Assembly (NCBI GenBank): GCA_963828705.1
Contig: CAWHGA010000013.1
Location: 38,237-102,236, forward strand
DNA: 64,000 bases
Reading direction: 5' to 3'
DNA from: CAWDJT01 sp963828705
GTDB taxonomy: Bacteria > Desulfobacterota > Syntrophobacteria > Syntrophobacterales > Syntrophobacteraceae
The notes under the pieces are model-generated. The model made no database searches. It was not told where the DNA came from and saw only the letters and a list, made by a program, of their open reading frames with translations. The translations under genes were made by a program, and so were the position numbers. Each line of letters opens with the position of its first letter. Positions within the stretch are counted from its first letter, which is position 1. Positions 18,145 to 28,129 of the stretch are shown one piece after another.

Positions 18145-19335
18145 TCAAGCCAGGAAACGCGAAGTCAGCCACAGACCCAAACCCACCACCACACTGCCAA
18201 TTTGCAGTGGAATAGCCCACCTCATCTCCCTCTTGACTCCGGAAAGCGATGTGTAGGTGGATGCCCCGGTGAAATTCATGGCGAGAAATGCCGCCACGGC
18301 CGGGATCAGGAGAAGCCAGGCGAGGGCGTCCAGACGGCTGCTCCAGAAACTCAGTTCCAAACCCTGCCACCAGCTGAAAAGAAAAGCTGCCACCAACCCC
18401 ACCGTGAGTCCCTTCAGGGAGAACGCTCGCCCCGGTAGCCAGGGTAGCAACAGGGGGGTCAGCACCGCTCCGGCCAAAATGGCTATGAGCAAAGCCGCTG
18501 CAGCATGGCCACCGAAATGAAGAGCATTATGCCAATACCCTTGGGAACCGCCAAGTCCACCCAACAGGACGAGAATTGGCATAATGATGGCGGCAGCCCT
18601 AAGCGCCCCCACCAACTCCACGGGTATAAGCACGGTGCGTTCGCCGAGGTCAAAGGTCTTGCGGCGCATGGCAGGGACCGCCTGGAAGCCGGCGTCGAGA
18701 AATGCAGGCAAGTCATCAGCGCGGATGGGACCAAACAAAGCCTTGAACCCGGAAAGCTTCTTCACAAGATGGGCGGCCACCCCCGGTCCGGCCAACTGCG
18801 GCAAAATCACCTGACGATGCGCTACCACCTGCTCCAATCCGCTGCTCCCGATTCGTGCCACCAATTCATCAGTGCCAAAGGTGCCCTTACCGGCGGCGCA
18901 CCAAACATTAACTCCCTGAGTATCAAGCACCAGCAGCCAGGCGTCGCGCCCTGGAAGAGCCTGACGCAAAGCGTCGAAGCTCAACTTGTAATTGGCGGTA
19001 ACCAACACCGGCGACTGGCTGTCGGGCTCACCCAGGGCGTACAAACCCGGATCGACGAGGTAGTGCATGCGTCCCACTCCCCAGCGGGCCTTGACCGTTC
19101 CCCACCGATCCACCCCAGCAAGAAAAGATGATACGCGGGGCACCTGACCAGCCGGGGTGGTTACCGCACCCGTCACGAAGGATTGACGAAGGCTTGGCAG
19201 GCTCACCTGAGCCGATTGCCTGGGCGGTCAGCAAGACATCCTTGGCTTGCCCTTGAGAGACGAATGCACAGATACGGCTGAACCTGACAATTCATCTTCG
19301 TTCTTATTGGGCAAGCGGCTTAACAAGTTCTTCAT
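18145..19335 (-). CDS. hgcA: HgcA, corrinoid mercury methyltransferase, with an in-frame TGA at codon 36
   Basis: HgcA transfers a methyl group from a corrinoid to Hg(II), making methylmercury. The diagnostic cap-helix motif NVWCAAGK is present (residues 143-150 from the ATG at 19335); its Cys is the proposed lower axial ligand of cobalt. The corrinoid domain is followed by ELVG and a C-terminal membrane domain of about four to five hydrophobic segments (residues about 250-395). Two starts compete. A GTG at 19206 opens the frame but has no ribosome site. An ATG at 19335, in the same frame and 8 bases after GAGGAG, adds 43 codons, of which codon 36 (19230-19228) is TGA, in the context Met-Ser-Cys-TGA-Pro-Pro. 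It may be selenocysteine (see 19196-19220), a base error or a true stop. hgcB follows. Confidence 0.93.
19196..19220 (-). promoter_or_regulatory. Candidate bacterial SECIS hairpin after the hgcA TGA codon
   Basis: On the minus strand the hairpin starts 7 bases after the TGA. GGCA, a 3-base bulge ATC, GGCTC, a loop AGGT, then GAGCC and TGCC give nine base pairs. The loop begins 19 bases after TGA and includes G at its second position, within the known limits for bacterial SECIS elements, which are read by SelB. The segment ATCGGCTCAGGT resembles the apical part of the E. coli fdhF SECIS as I remember it (ATCGGTTGCAGGT). GC-rich hairpins also arise by chance, so this is a candidate only. Confidence 0.45.
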
Positions 19336-20143
19336 GGTCCAAACTCCTCGGTCTCTTCATCCGTTTCCAATGTCCAAGGGCGTCAACGCTTCCCCTGAAC
19401 CTGGAGAATATATCGTGATCAGAAGACACCCTAGCAATAAGCTGGAGGATTCATTGATTCAACCACCTGGGAGGTGTTTCATCCACACTCTACGTCTCCG
19501 GCTCTGTTCTGAACGATCACTCCCCATTCTTATTTGGTAATCTTCCAACTCTCCAAGGTCAATGCGACTGTCGGCATGTTCGTCAGCCTTGTGAAGACAA
19601 TCTCGCGATCACACTGTACCAATAAAAAAAACGTTGGAACACCACCCCACCCACATTTTTCATTGCGTTACCCCCGCGTTCCTCAGTATATAGGAATTCA
19701 CTTCTTGCTCCCCCACTTGCGCTGGCCTGGGACGGAGTTCCAGACCCATCCGAACCGGTAGATGACCGTTATCAGACCATTCATGCTGCTGTATTGATAC
19801 TGGAACACCCCCACGCGGGGTTTGCCATATTCCGGGCTCCATGTAAGACCCTATTGGCAGGGAAACCAAACGGCTTAGCCAAGGCATTTGGCGAAAGGCA
19901 TGCAACTTCGGTGTGGCGAACTTATCGAAGCGGTATGGTTGTTGGGGAAGGATGCGGGGCGTTTGCGCCGATTTGCATTGCTTCAGGCTAGTGCACGACC
20001 ACACGACCACCCACGGATTGAACCTTCGTTCGTGTGGACAGGGTGTTCGACACCCTGCCAATTCCTGAACTGGTCGCTCTTTCGTTGGGCGGGAGCGGCT
20101 CATCGGCACCTATCCGTAAACCACAAGGAGGAGGATCAAAGGG
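19336..20143. other. Divergent intergenic region upstream of hgcA and HU
   Basis: About 800 bases without a recognised gene. The hgcA ribosome site (GAGGAG, 19349-19344, minus) and that of the HU gene (GGAGGAGG) lie at its two ends. A minus-strand TTGCTA/TATATT pair upstream of hgcA has 19-base spacing and is too weak to call. No ArsR-type regulator gene is present beside hgcA. Confidence 0.5.
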
Positions 20144-20479
20144 ATGGCATTCGGCAAAACACAGTTGGTAGACCAGGTGGCAGCAAGCATCAAGGTCCCG
20201 AAGAAGACGGCGGCGGCCGCGATTGATGCGGTTTTTGCCAGCATGATGAGCGCGCTGGAAGCCGAAGGCGCCGCCAGCATCATCGGGTTCGGCAGTTTCA
20301 AAGTGGTTGAGCGGGCAGAACGCAGCGGCCGGAACCCCGGTACCGGCGCTGCGATCACCATTGCGGCCCACAAGGCCGTACGCTTCACCGCTGGCAAGAA
20401 ACTGAAGGATGCGGTCAATCAAGGAGGCAAGAAGAAGGGCCCCGCCAAGAAAGCCAAGCCGGCGGCGAAGAAGAAGTAG
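20144..20479 (+). CDS. HU-family DNA-binding protein with lysine-rich C-terminal tail
   Basis: The 111-residue product has the HU/IHF fold: an N-terminal helical dimerisation region, then IIGFGSFKVVERAERSGRNP with the conserved Gly-Phe-Gly-x-Phe turn and the Arg-x-x-Arg-x-Gly-x-Asn-Pro hairpin that carries the minor-groove-inserting proline. After residue about 90 comes an extra Lys/Ala/Pro tail (KKKGPAKKAKPAAKKK), like a histone H1 tail, absent from ordinary 90-residue HU. It bends and compacts DNA. The ATG follows a strong GGAGGAGG, which suggests high expression. Confidence 0.92.
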   Translation: MAFGKTQLVDQVAASIKVPKKTAAAAIDAVFASMMSALEAEGAASIIGFGSFKVVERAERSGRNPGTGAAITIAAHKAVRFTAGKKLKDAVNQGGKKKGPAKKAKPAAKKK

Positions 20480-20490
20480 CGTATACCGGC

Positions 20491-20516
20491 AGAGAGGGGG
20501 TCGCAGCCCCCTCTCT
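20491..20516 (+). terminator. Hairpin terminator after the HU gene
   Basis: AGAGAGGGGG and CCCCCTCTCT pair perfectly over ten bases around the loop TCGCAG, 11 bases past the HU stop. No T-run follows. Confidence 0.65.
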
Positions 20517-20737
20517 GTGACTTCATATCCTGTTTCACCAGACACCCACCCAAGATACCGTCTGCTCAAGCGTGTCCCCTCAATCCGCTTTGCCTCCTGT
20601 TAAGACGCCAAGAATGACTCGTCCTCCTGGCATCTGTCCGAATTTGCCTGAAAAACAGACTCACCTTGCGCCCTGGACACTTGGTGAGAGCAGAAGAGCT
20701 ATTATCCAGCTCGATCTGAGCCCCTCACTGCCAGCGT

Positions 20738-20901
20738 TTAGCGGCAAAGCCTGAGGATTTCCGCGATGACTTCTTTGGTGCAGGTTTTGAGCCGCCATTT
20801 GCCGGCCAGCATGGTGGCATTGGCGGCGATACGATCGATATCACCCGGCGGGAATGTTAACGGCTCGCCAGGCTGGTGGGGCTGCCGATCTTACTCAAAC
20901 C
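20738..20901 (-). pseudogene. C-terminal remnant, probably iron-containing alcohol dehydrogenase
   Basis: Read on the minus strand, GLSKIGSPTSLAS is followed after a frame break by FPPGDIDRIAANATMLAGK and ends TCTKEVIAEILRLCR before TAA at 20740. This arrangement (Gly-x-Pro-x-x-Leu, then an Asp-Ile-x-x-Ile-Ala-x-x-Ala helix, then a final Thr-x-x-Glu-Val-x-x-Ile-Leu helix) resembles the C-terminus of Fe-dependent alcohol dehydrogenases. Only about 55 residues of about 390 remain, with no start or active-site region, so the gene is dead. The family call rests on pattern only. Confidence 0.4.
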
Positions 20902-21020
20902 ATTATCGTAACGCTACTGAGCTCCTGTCGTGAAGGAATCCAAGGATCGATCAGCCCACCTGCGTTCCTGTCCGTGCGGTTTGACTCACTCAATGTGCCA
21001 GAAAAGCCGCGACAAAACAA

Positions 21021-21070
21021 TTGACAAGGAAATCGGTTTGATTCATTGATTTTAGTGAATGCTTACTAAA
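21021..21070 (+). promoter_or_regulatory. Promoter and TetR-type operator upstream of the efflux operon
   Basis: A perfect TTGACA -35 element lies at 21021-21026, with a weak -10 region about 17-20 bases on. Overlapping the expected start point is TTTAGTGAATGCTTACTAAA (21051-21070), an imperfect palindrome with arms TTTAGT and ACTAAA, the usual form of a TetR-family operator. Position and symmetry suggest autoregulation by the gene at 21137. Confidence 0.55.
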
Positions 21071-21136
21071 TTGCTCCTCAACCCATTGGGCACACTCCAA
21101 CCATTGGCCTCGGACCACAGGCAGGAAGGACCCACC

Positions 21137-21790
21137 ATGGCGGCGAAACAGAAACGGCTGACAGGAGAAGAGCGACGCAAGGAAATCATCCGCGCAGCCA
21201 TGGAGGTGTTTTCCGGAAACGGTTTCAGCGGCTCCACCACCCGCAAGATCGCGGAACGCGCCGGCATCAGTGAAGCCATGATCTACAGCCATTTTCAGAA
21301 CAAGGAAGACCTCTACGCCGCCATCATCGATGAGAAGCTTAAGAAGACCGCATCGCTGTTTTTCCCGGTGGAGGCGATGCGCAACAAGGACGATCGCCAG
21401 GTGTTTGCCACCATTATCCGGAGCTTCCTCCAACATCACAGTGGCGACACCACCTTTATGCGGCTGCTCCTGTTCAGCGCACTGGAAGGTCATGATCTGG
21501 CACGGATGTTCATGGCGGGTCCCATGACCAAGTTCTTTGAATTTTTGGCAGACTACCTGCAAGAACGCTGTGACGACGGCGTTCTGCGTCCGATCGATCC
21601 GGCCATTGCGGCACGTTGTCTGGTCGGGATGGTCTTCTATTTTGTCCTGCTTCGTGAAATCTATGGGGACCAGGCTCTGCAGTCTTTGACTCCAGATGAA
21701 ACCATCGATGCCGTTGTCACCATTTTCCACAAAGGGATGCAAAACCAGGGCAGCCCCTTGCCGGAGTTGGGAAGCACCCCCCAGGGCTAA
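21137..21790 (+). CDS. TetR/AcrR-family transcriptional repressor
   Basis: The 217-residue protein has the TetR helix-turn-helix near the N-terminus: IIRAAMEVFSGNGFSGSTTR, then IAERAGISEAMIYSHFQNKE, with the conserved Tyr and Phe of the recognition helix. The C-terminal ligand-binding region is helical and unlike any regulator I can name. The start ATG at 21137 follows AGGAAGGACC. It lies upstream of and co-directional with an RND efflux pair, so it very likely represses that operon from the palindrome at 21051-21070 until a pump substrate binds. Confidence 0.9.
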   Translation: MAAKQKRLTGEERRKEIIRAAMEVFSGNGFSGSTTRKIAERAGISEAMIYSHFQNKEDLYAAIIDEKLKKTASLFFPVEAMRNKDDRQVFATIIRSFLQHHSGDTTFMRLLLFSALEGHDLARMFMAGPMTKFFEFLADYLQERCDDGVLRPIDPAIAARCLVGMVFYFVLLREIYGDQALQSLTPDETIDAVVTIFHKGMQNQGSPLPELGSTPQG

Positions 21791-21860
21791 ACGACTACGT
21801 CGTTTCTAGCGCCTGCGGCGTCAATCCTGCTGACTTCACCACCGTTACACGGAGGTCTTC

Positions 21861-23046
21861 ATGATCGAAGCGAATCTCTAACGCAGAGCTGAACTTCCGC
21901 GAAGCGTCACCTCCCTCCTGTCACCTGGCCCGCTGGTTGTTGTGGGCTGTGCTTTGCAGCACTTTGTGGACACCCGCCTGTAGCGAGAAGAAGGCAGAAC
22001 AATCGAAGACACCACCAGCTATCCCAGTCACGGTGGCGGCCGCAGTGCAAAGGACGGTCCCCATTCAAATACGCACCATCGGCACCGTAGAAGCATATGC
22101 CACGGTGGGCATCAAGCCGCGCATCATGGGTGAGTTGTTCGAGGTGCACTTCAGGGAGGGCGACGAAGTGAAACGCGGTGATCTGCTCTTCACCTTCGAT
22201 CCCCGGCCCTACCAGACGGCCCTGACCGAAGCCCAGGCCAAGCTGGCTCGCAACACCGTTCTGGCCAGGAATGCGGAGATGGATGCCAAACGCTATGCGG
22301 AACTGGTCCAGAAGAATTATGTGAGCCAGGAGAAATACAACGAGGTGCGGTCCAACGCCGAGGCCCTCAGGGCCACCCTAAACGCCGATCAGGCTGCGGT
22401 GGAAAGCGCTCGCCTGCAGCTCAGCTACTGCACCATCTACGCCCCGATCTCAGGTCGCACGGGCAATCTACTGGCGGATGCGGGCAATACCATCAAAGCC
22501 AACCCGGACGACCCCATGGTCTACATCCGCCAGATCCAACCCATTCAGGCCAGTTTCGCCGTGCCCGAAAAGCACTTGGCCGAAATCCAACGCTATGCCG
22601 CTGCCGGGACGCTCAAGGTGGGTGCCAGCATTCCCGGCAACAACGCGCAACCCATCGAGGGCCAGCTCACTTTCATCGACAATTCGGTCAACACGACCAC
22701 CGGCACCATCCGGCTCAAGGCCACCTATGAAAACACCGACCGCCGGTTGTGGCCGGGCCAGTTCGTTGATGTGGCTTTGACCCTCGCCGAACGGCCCAAT
22801 GCCCTGACCATCCCTGCGGCAGCGATTCAGTCGGGTCAACAGGGGATTTATGTGTTTGTGGTCAAACCCGATGCAACCGTGGAAATACGTCCCATAACGA
22901 TAGGCTTCTACATTGATCAGGATGCGGTGGTGGACAAGGGGCTGCAAGCTGGGGAAAATGTGGTGATCGATGGGCAGCTGCGGCTGGTTCCAGGAGCGCG
23001 GGCCGATATCAAGAACCCTGCCAAATCGCCGGATAGCCCGTCATGA
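21861..23046 (+). CDS. RND efflux membrane-fusion lipoprotein (one frame break near the start)
   Basis: Periplasmic adaptor of about 390 residues. A lipoprotein signal sequence (WLLWAVLCSTLWTPAC, lipobox TPAC) is followed by the HlyD/AcrA features: GTVEAYATVGIKPRIMGEL, a coiled-coil hairpin (residues about 110-180), the lipoyl half YAPISGRTG, and the beta-barrel region ending VVIDGQLRLVPGA. The ATG at 21861 has a GGAGG site, but its frame ends after six codons. One surplus base near 21876 restores reading into the signal sequence, so this is probably the true start. The stop overlaps the pump ATG (ATGA), giving translational coupling. Start confidence is moderate, family high. Confidence 0.88.
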
Positions 23047-26000
23047 ACATTGCCGAACCTTTCATCCGCCGTCCCGTCACCACCACGCTGATCATGCTGG
23101 CCATCCTGGTCTTTGGCATCATGGGTTACCGCCGTCTCCCCGTCAGCGATTTGCCGAACGTGGATTACCCCAACATCCTGGTCACCGCTCAGCTGCCTGG
23201 GGCGAACCCCAATACCATGGCTTCGGCGGTGGCGACCCCACTGGAAAAGGAATTCTCCACCATTGCCGGGCTGGATTCCATGAGTTCCACCAACCTGCAA
23301 GGCACCACCCAGGTCACCCTGCAATTCAATCTGAGCCGCAATCTGGACGCGGCCGCTCAGGATGTTCAGGCCGCCATTGCCCGCGCCCAAACCCAGCTGC
23401 CAAGGGACATGCCCAGTCCCCCTTCCTACAAGAAGGTTAATCCGGCAGATCAACCCATCCTCTATTTGACGCTGACTTCCCCGACACTGCCCCTGTACAG
23501 TTTGGATGAATACGGGCAAACGCTTATGGCCCAGCGCATTTCCACCATCAGCGGGGTGGCGCAGGTGCTGGTGTTCGGGACACAAAAATATGCGGTCCGG
23601 GTCCAGCTCAATCCCAGAGCCCTGTTCTACCGCGGCATCGGCATCAATGAGGTGGCCCGGGCGGTCCAGGGCGCCAATGTCAACCTGCCGACCGGAACCC
23701 TGGATGGAACCCACCGCGCCTTCACCGTGCAAGCGAGCGGCCAGCTCACCGATGCCGCCGCCTACCGACCGATCATTGTGGCCTACCGGGAGGGGCAGCC
23801 GGTTCGACTTCAGGACCTGGGTCAGGTCATCGACAGCGTCGAAAACAGCAAGACGGCCGCCTGGTATATCGACCAACGCGCTATCATTTTGGCCATCCAG
23901 CGCCAGCCGGGCACTAACACCGTGGAAGTGGCCAATTCCATCAAGAACCTGCTGCCCACCTTTCGCAGCCAACTGCCGGCTTCGGTGTCACTCCATGTCC
24001 TCTACGACCGCTCGCTTTCCATCCGAGATTCCGTTAACGATGTCAAATTCACCCTGCTATTCACCTTGTTACTTGTCGTCCTGGTGATTTTCCTGTTCCT
24101 GAGAAACCTGGTCGCCACCATCATTCCCAGTATGGCCATGCCCATGTCCATCGTCGGGACCTTTGCCGTGATGTACCTGCTGGGCTTCAGCCTCAACAAC
24201 CTGTCGCTCATGGCCCTGATTCTTTCGGTTGGATTTGTGGTGGACGACGCCATCGTCATGCTGGAAAACATCGTCCGGCACCGGGAGATGGGCGAAGATA
24301 TGCTGGAAGCATCACTCAACGGCTCCCGGGAAATCGGCTTCACCATCGTGTCCATGACGCTTTCCCTGGCGGCCGTGTTCATCCCGGTGTTGTTCATGGG
24401 AGGCATTTTGGGGCGTCTGTTTCATGAATTCGCCGTGACCATTGGCGTGGCGGTACTCATCTCCGGCTTCATCTCGCTGACTCTCACCCCTATGCTCTGC
24501 AGCCGATTCTTGCGACATCAAGAAAACCTTAATAGGGGCTGGTTGTACACCTGGTCGGAACGGGCTTTTGACGGCATGCTCCGCATTTATGAAGTGGGGC
24601 TGCGCTGGGTCCTCAAGCATCGGCACATTACCATGATTTTTTCGGCGGTGATTCTGATCGCCACCATCTATCCTGTTTCGGCAGATCCCCAAAGGATTTA
24701 TCCCCAGCGAGGACACTGGCCAGATCTTTGGCCTGACCGAAGCGGCAGAAGGCATCTCCTTCAATGCCATGGTCCAACACCAGCGGGCTGTCGCCGCCGT
24801 GGTCCAAGCCGATCCCAACGTTTTGTCCTTTATGTCCGCGGCTGGAGCGCGCGGTGGGACAGCGGCCACCATCAATTCCGGCACCATTTTTATCCGCCTT
24901 AAACCCAGAAAAGAACGCAAGTACTCCGCAGACCAGATCATCGCACAATTGCGGCCAAAACTTGCACAAGTACCAGGTATCAGGGTTTTTATGCAGAACC
25001 CGCCGCCTATCCGCATTGGTGGCCAGCTCACCAAAAGCCAGTACCAGTATACGCTCCAGAGTCCGGACCCGTCCGACCTCTATCGGTTTGGCCCGCAACT
25101 GGCCGAAAGGATGCGGGGCTTGCCGGGTTTTCTGGACGTGACCACCGATCTTCAGATCACCAATCCGCAGGTGGATGTGGAAATCGATCGAGACAAAGCC
25201 GCAACCCTCGGTGTCACCGCCGAACAGATTGAAGACGCCCTGTACACGGCCTACAGTTCGCGTCAGATTTCCACCATCTACGCACCCAACAACCAGTACC
25301 GGGTCATCATGGAGCTGGAACCTCAGTACCAATTGGACCCGGAAGCGCTTTCCCTGCTCTATGTGCGATCATCCAGCGGGTCGTTGGTACCGCTGCACAC
25401 CGTGGCGAAACTCACGCGCACCGTGGGGCCGCTCACCGTCAATCACCTGGGACAACTCCCGGCAGTGACCATTTCCTTCAACCTGCAACCGGGGTATGCG
25501 ATCGGGCCGGCGGTAGACGCGGTTGACAAAATGGCCCGAACGCTGCTGCCGGCCTCCATCACCACCAGTTTTCAGGGGACCGCTCAGGCGTTTCAAACCT
25601 CCATGCAAGGCTTGGGACTGCTGCTCATCATGGCCATTCTGGTCATCTACCTGGTGCTGGGAATTCTCTACGAAAGTTTCATCCACCCCTTGACCATCCT
25701 GTCAGCGCTGCCCTTTGCAGGATTCGGAGCCCTGGTGACGCTGATGATCTTCAGGATGGACCTAAATATCTACGCGTTTGTGGGGGTCATAATGCTGGTG
25801 GGGTTGGTCAAGAAAAACGGCATCATGATGATCGACTTCGCCATTGAAGCCCGCAAGAATGACGGCAAGAACGCCGTGGACGCCATTTATGAAGCCTGTG
25901 TGGTGCGTTTTCGTCCCATTATGATGACAACCATGGCGGCCCTTATGGGCACTATCCCCATCGCCCTGGGCTACGGAGCCGGCGGCGAATCGCGCCAGCC

Positions 26001-26160
26001 CATGGGCCTTGCCGTCATCGGCGGACTGCTTTTCTCGCAGCTCTTGACGCTATATGTAACGCCGGTGTTCTACGTCTATATGGAATCCATCCAAAGCTGG
26101 CTGGCCGGACGGCGGCGCCGACCAAAGGTCAGTGACCTTGCAGACCTGCCATCTGAGTAA
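23043..26160 (+). CDS. RND efflux pump, HAE1/AcrB family (one frame break)
   Basis: The inner-membrane proton-driven transporter has about 1,038 residues, the normal AcrB length. It begins MNIAEPFIRRPVTTTLIMLA, has paired periplasmic porter regions and twelve expected TM helices, and the TM4 proton-relay Asp pair in VGFVVDDAIVMLEN. It ends after SRQPMGLAVIGGLLFSQLLTLYVTPVFY, split across the last helices. One surplus base near 24670 (ctatcctgtttcgg) breaks the frame; removing it gives YLFRQIPKGFIPSEDTGQIF, a conserved family segment. No outer-membrane channel gene follows, so the pump probably uses a TolC-like protein encoded elsewhere. Substrate unknown. Confidence 0.92.
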
Positions 26161-26757
26161 GCGACCGTTTTGAGCCTGTCTGGAAGCTTCCAGGCTTGAC
26201 CACCGAGCTGAGCACTCAGCACAACCCTTGGTGCTTTGCTGCTCAAGGGGGGAGACCACCACCCCTGCTGGTTTGAGCTAGCCGCCCTTTCGCCACCAAG
26301 ATATTCCCGCAAAGACCTTACCCTTACCGAAACGGGGCAGGATGCACGGGAAAATGTGCATGGTGCTCGATCCTTTTATCACTGAGCCTCAGCCGATTTC
26401 TGCACACTCATGGTTCCAATGACTGCCCATGATTCTGTGCAAACTCTATGGGTAAACCACGCTCGATGTCCTTACATCCTCTCAAGTCGCTGATATCCAA
26501 GCCTTATTCTAATATCCTTATGAGTCTCTCATCCGGCACCAAAGTTGCGTCATTCTAGTTGTATGTGGTTTCATCCTGAAACTTCCTCTTGCTGAGGGAG
26601 TGGGGTGGGGTGAGGGGTGAGTTGCCAAATTCACAAACCCTCACCCGCCCTTTCTCTTCTTCTGAGTAACTTATTGAAATCACCGTAACCGTTCACCGGA
26701 GCCAGGCGAATCAGTGCAGCAGAGGAGCTATTGGGGCAACTCCATGGCGAGATTAGC
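26161..26757. other. Intergenic region with degenerate repeats
   Basis: These 597 bases separate the convergent RND and moeA genes. No gene was found. At 26581-26620 lies a degenerate copy of the gagggagtgggg...gtgagggg intergenic unit, related to the repeat at 46801-46834. At 26662-26680 is gagtaacttattgaaatca, similar to the end of the inverted-repeat element at 9193-9415. Confidence 0.45.
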
Positions 26758-27990
26758 CTATGATTCGGCAAAGGTAACCGCCATCAGCGACATAGCGAAC
26801 AGTCTCAGCCGAACAATGTCTCCTTGGCGCATTTCCTCGACTTCCGGTGGGATCAGAGCGTAGGCCGGGGAAGCCTGAAGCTGAGCGAACAGGGACAGCC
26901 CTTTGGAGCGGTCCGGCAGGAAAGTCCAGGTTCCTTCACGATTTTCCACCAGGCCTCGGACCGTGAGGTGCAGCCCGGAACGGTTTTGTAAAGGGCTTGC
27001 CAGGCGCCCAGTCAGGGCCGGCGGCTCCGGGCGGATATATCCCTGCCAACGGCGCAGCATCGGCGCAACGATTTCTGTGAACACCACTTGGGCGGCCCAG
27101 GGGTTGCCCGGCAGGGCACAGAAAAGGCGGCGACCGCTACAGCCTAAAGCGCTGTGACGGCCCGGCGAAAGTTTGATTTTGCGAAAAAGAGTGGCCACAC
27201 TCAGATTTTTCCAGACCTGCAGCACAAAGTCTCGGTCACCGTGACCAATGCCGCCGGTGGTGATAACCAGATCCGCATCCGCGGCGGCCAGTCTGGAGGC
27301 AATTACCTCCGGATCATCTCTGGCTACTCCCAGGTGCACGGGAATTCCGCCTTGCAGCCGCACCATCCAGCCCAATAGATAGCGGTTGTTGCAGTAGGCA
27401 TGCGGCCCGGGACGGGTTTCACCCAGCTCCATGAGTTCGTCGCCGGTGGCCAGCAGGGCCACGAGCGGCTGTCGATGGACCTTGAGGCCAGCATAACCCA
27501 GGGCAGCTGCCAGGGCCAGCGTGGTCGGGGTGAGTATGGTGCCCATCTCAAGCACCAGTTCCCCGACTCGCACATCAGCTCCCGGCGGGACCACCCACTG
27601 GCCGGCGGTCACGGCGCGCTTCACAATCACCATGTTGGCCCGCACATCCACGTCTTCTTGGGCCACTACCGCATCAGCCGAGACGGGAAGAGGTGCCCCA
27701 GTAAGGATCCGCAAGCATTCCCCGGTCGCCAGCGGCTGTTGATTGGCATGCCCGGCAGCGGCGCAACCGGCCGCCAGCCGCAATGTTGACCAGTCCGCAG
27801 CCATCCCTGACAAATCGCTGCTTCGCAGCGCATAGCCATCCATGCGTGAGCGAGATTCCGGGGGGAGGTCCCGGCAGGCCGTGAGCGGCTCCGCCAGCAC
27901 GCGGCCCAACGCCTGATCCAGCGTCACCCATTCGGTGCCTTTGGGAACCACCTGGCTGCAAGCCAGCTCCCGAGCAGTTTGCAGATCCAT
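26758..27990 (-). CDS. moeA: Molybdopterin molybdenumtransferase MoeA
   Basis: The 410-residue enzyme inserts molybdate into adenylylated molybdopterin in the cytoplasm. Visible motifs: SRMDGYALRSSDL near residue 50; ILTGAPLPVSADAVV near residue 96; ALLATGDELMELGE near residue 178; and VITTGGIGHGDRDFV near residue 240, corresponding to the TTGGVS-x-G-x-x-D signature. The start ATG 27990 has GGAG eight bases upstream and was preferred over an earlier in-frame codon. It is separated from the SpoIIE-type gene by about 140 bases on the same strand. Molybdoenzymes themselves are not in the window. Confidence 0.93.
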   Translation of the reverse strand: MDLQTARELACSQVVPKGTEWVTLDQALGRVLAEPLTACRDLPPESRSRMDGYALRSSDLSGMAADWSTLRLAAGCAAAGHANQQPLATGECLRILTGAPLPVSADAVVAQEDVDVRANMVIVKRAVTAGQWVVPPGADVRVGELVLEMGTILTPTTLALAAALGYAGLKVHRQPLVALLATGDELMELGETRPGPHAYCNNRYLLGWMVRLQGGIPVHLGVARDDPEVIASRLAAADADLVITTGGIGHGDRDFVLQVWKNLSVATLFRKIKLSPGRHSALGCSGRRLFCALPGNPWAAQVVFTEIVAPMLRRWQGYIRPEPPALTGRLASPLQNRSGLHLTVRGLVENREGTWTFLPDRSKGLSLFAQLQASPAYALIPPEVEEMRQGDIVRLRLFAMSLMAVTFAES

Positions 27991-28129
27991 TGAGGCTACT
28001 CCGTTTCTGAAATACCCTTCGGCTCTCGCCAAGCCCCCAGGCCGGGGAGACACTTACCCTTCGTGGCTTGCGTGCGGCAAGAGATTGTATCACGGCAACT
28101 GACATTCACCCGCCAGAGCGCTCGGTTCA

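Noticed and set aside
19660..20109. A 149-codon minus-strand open frame upstream of the HU gene.
   Set aside because: Composition is unlike a protein, there is no ribosome site and no family pattern.
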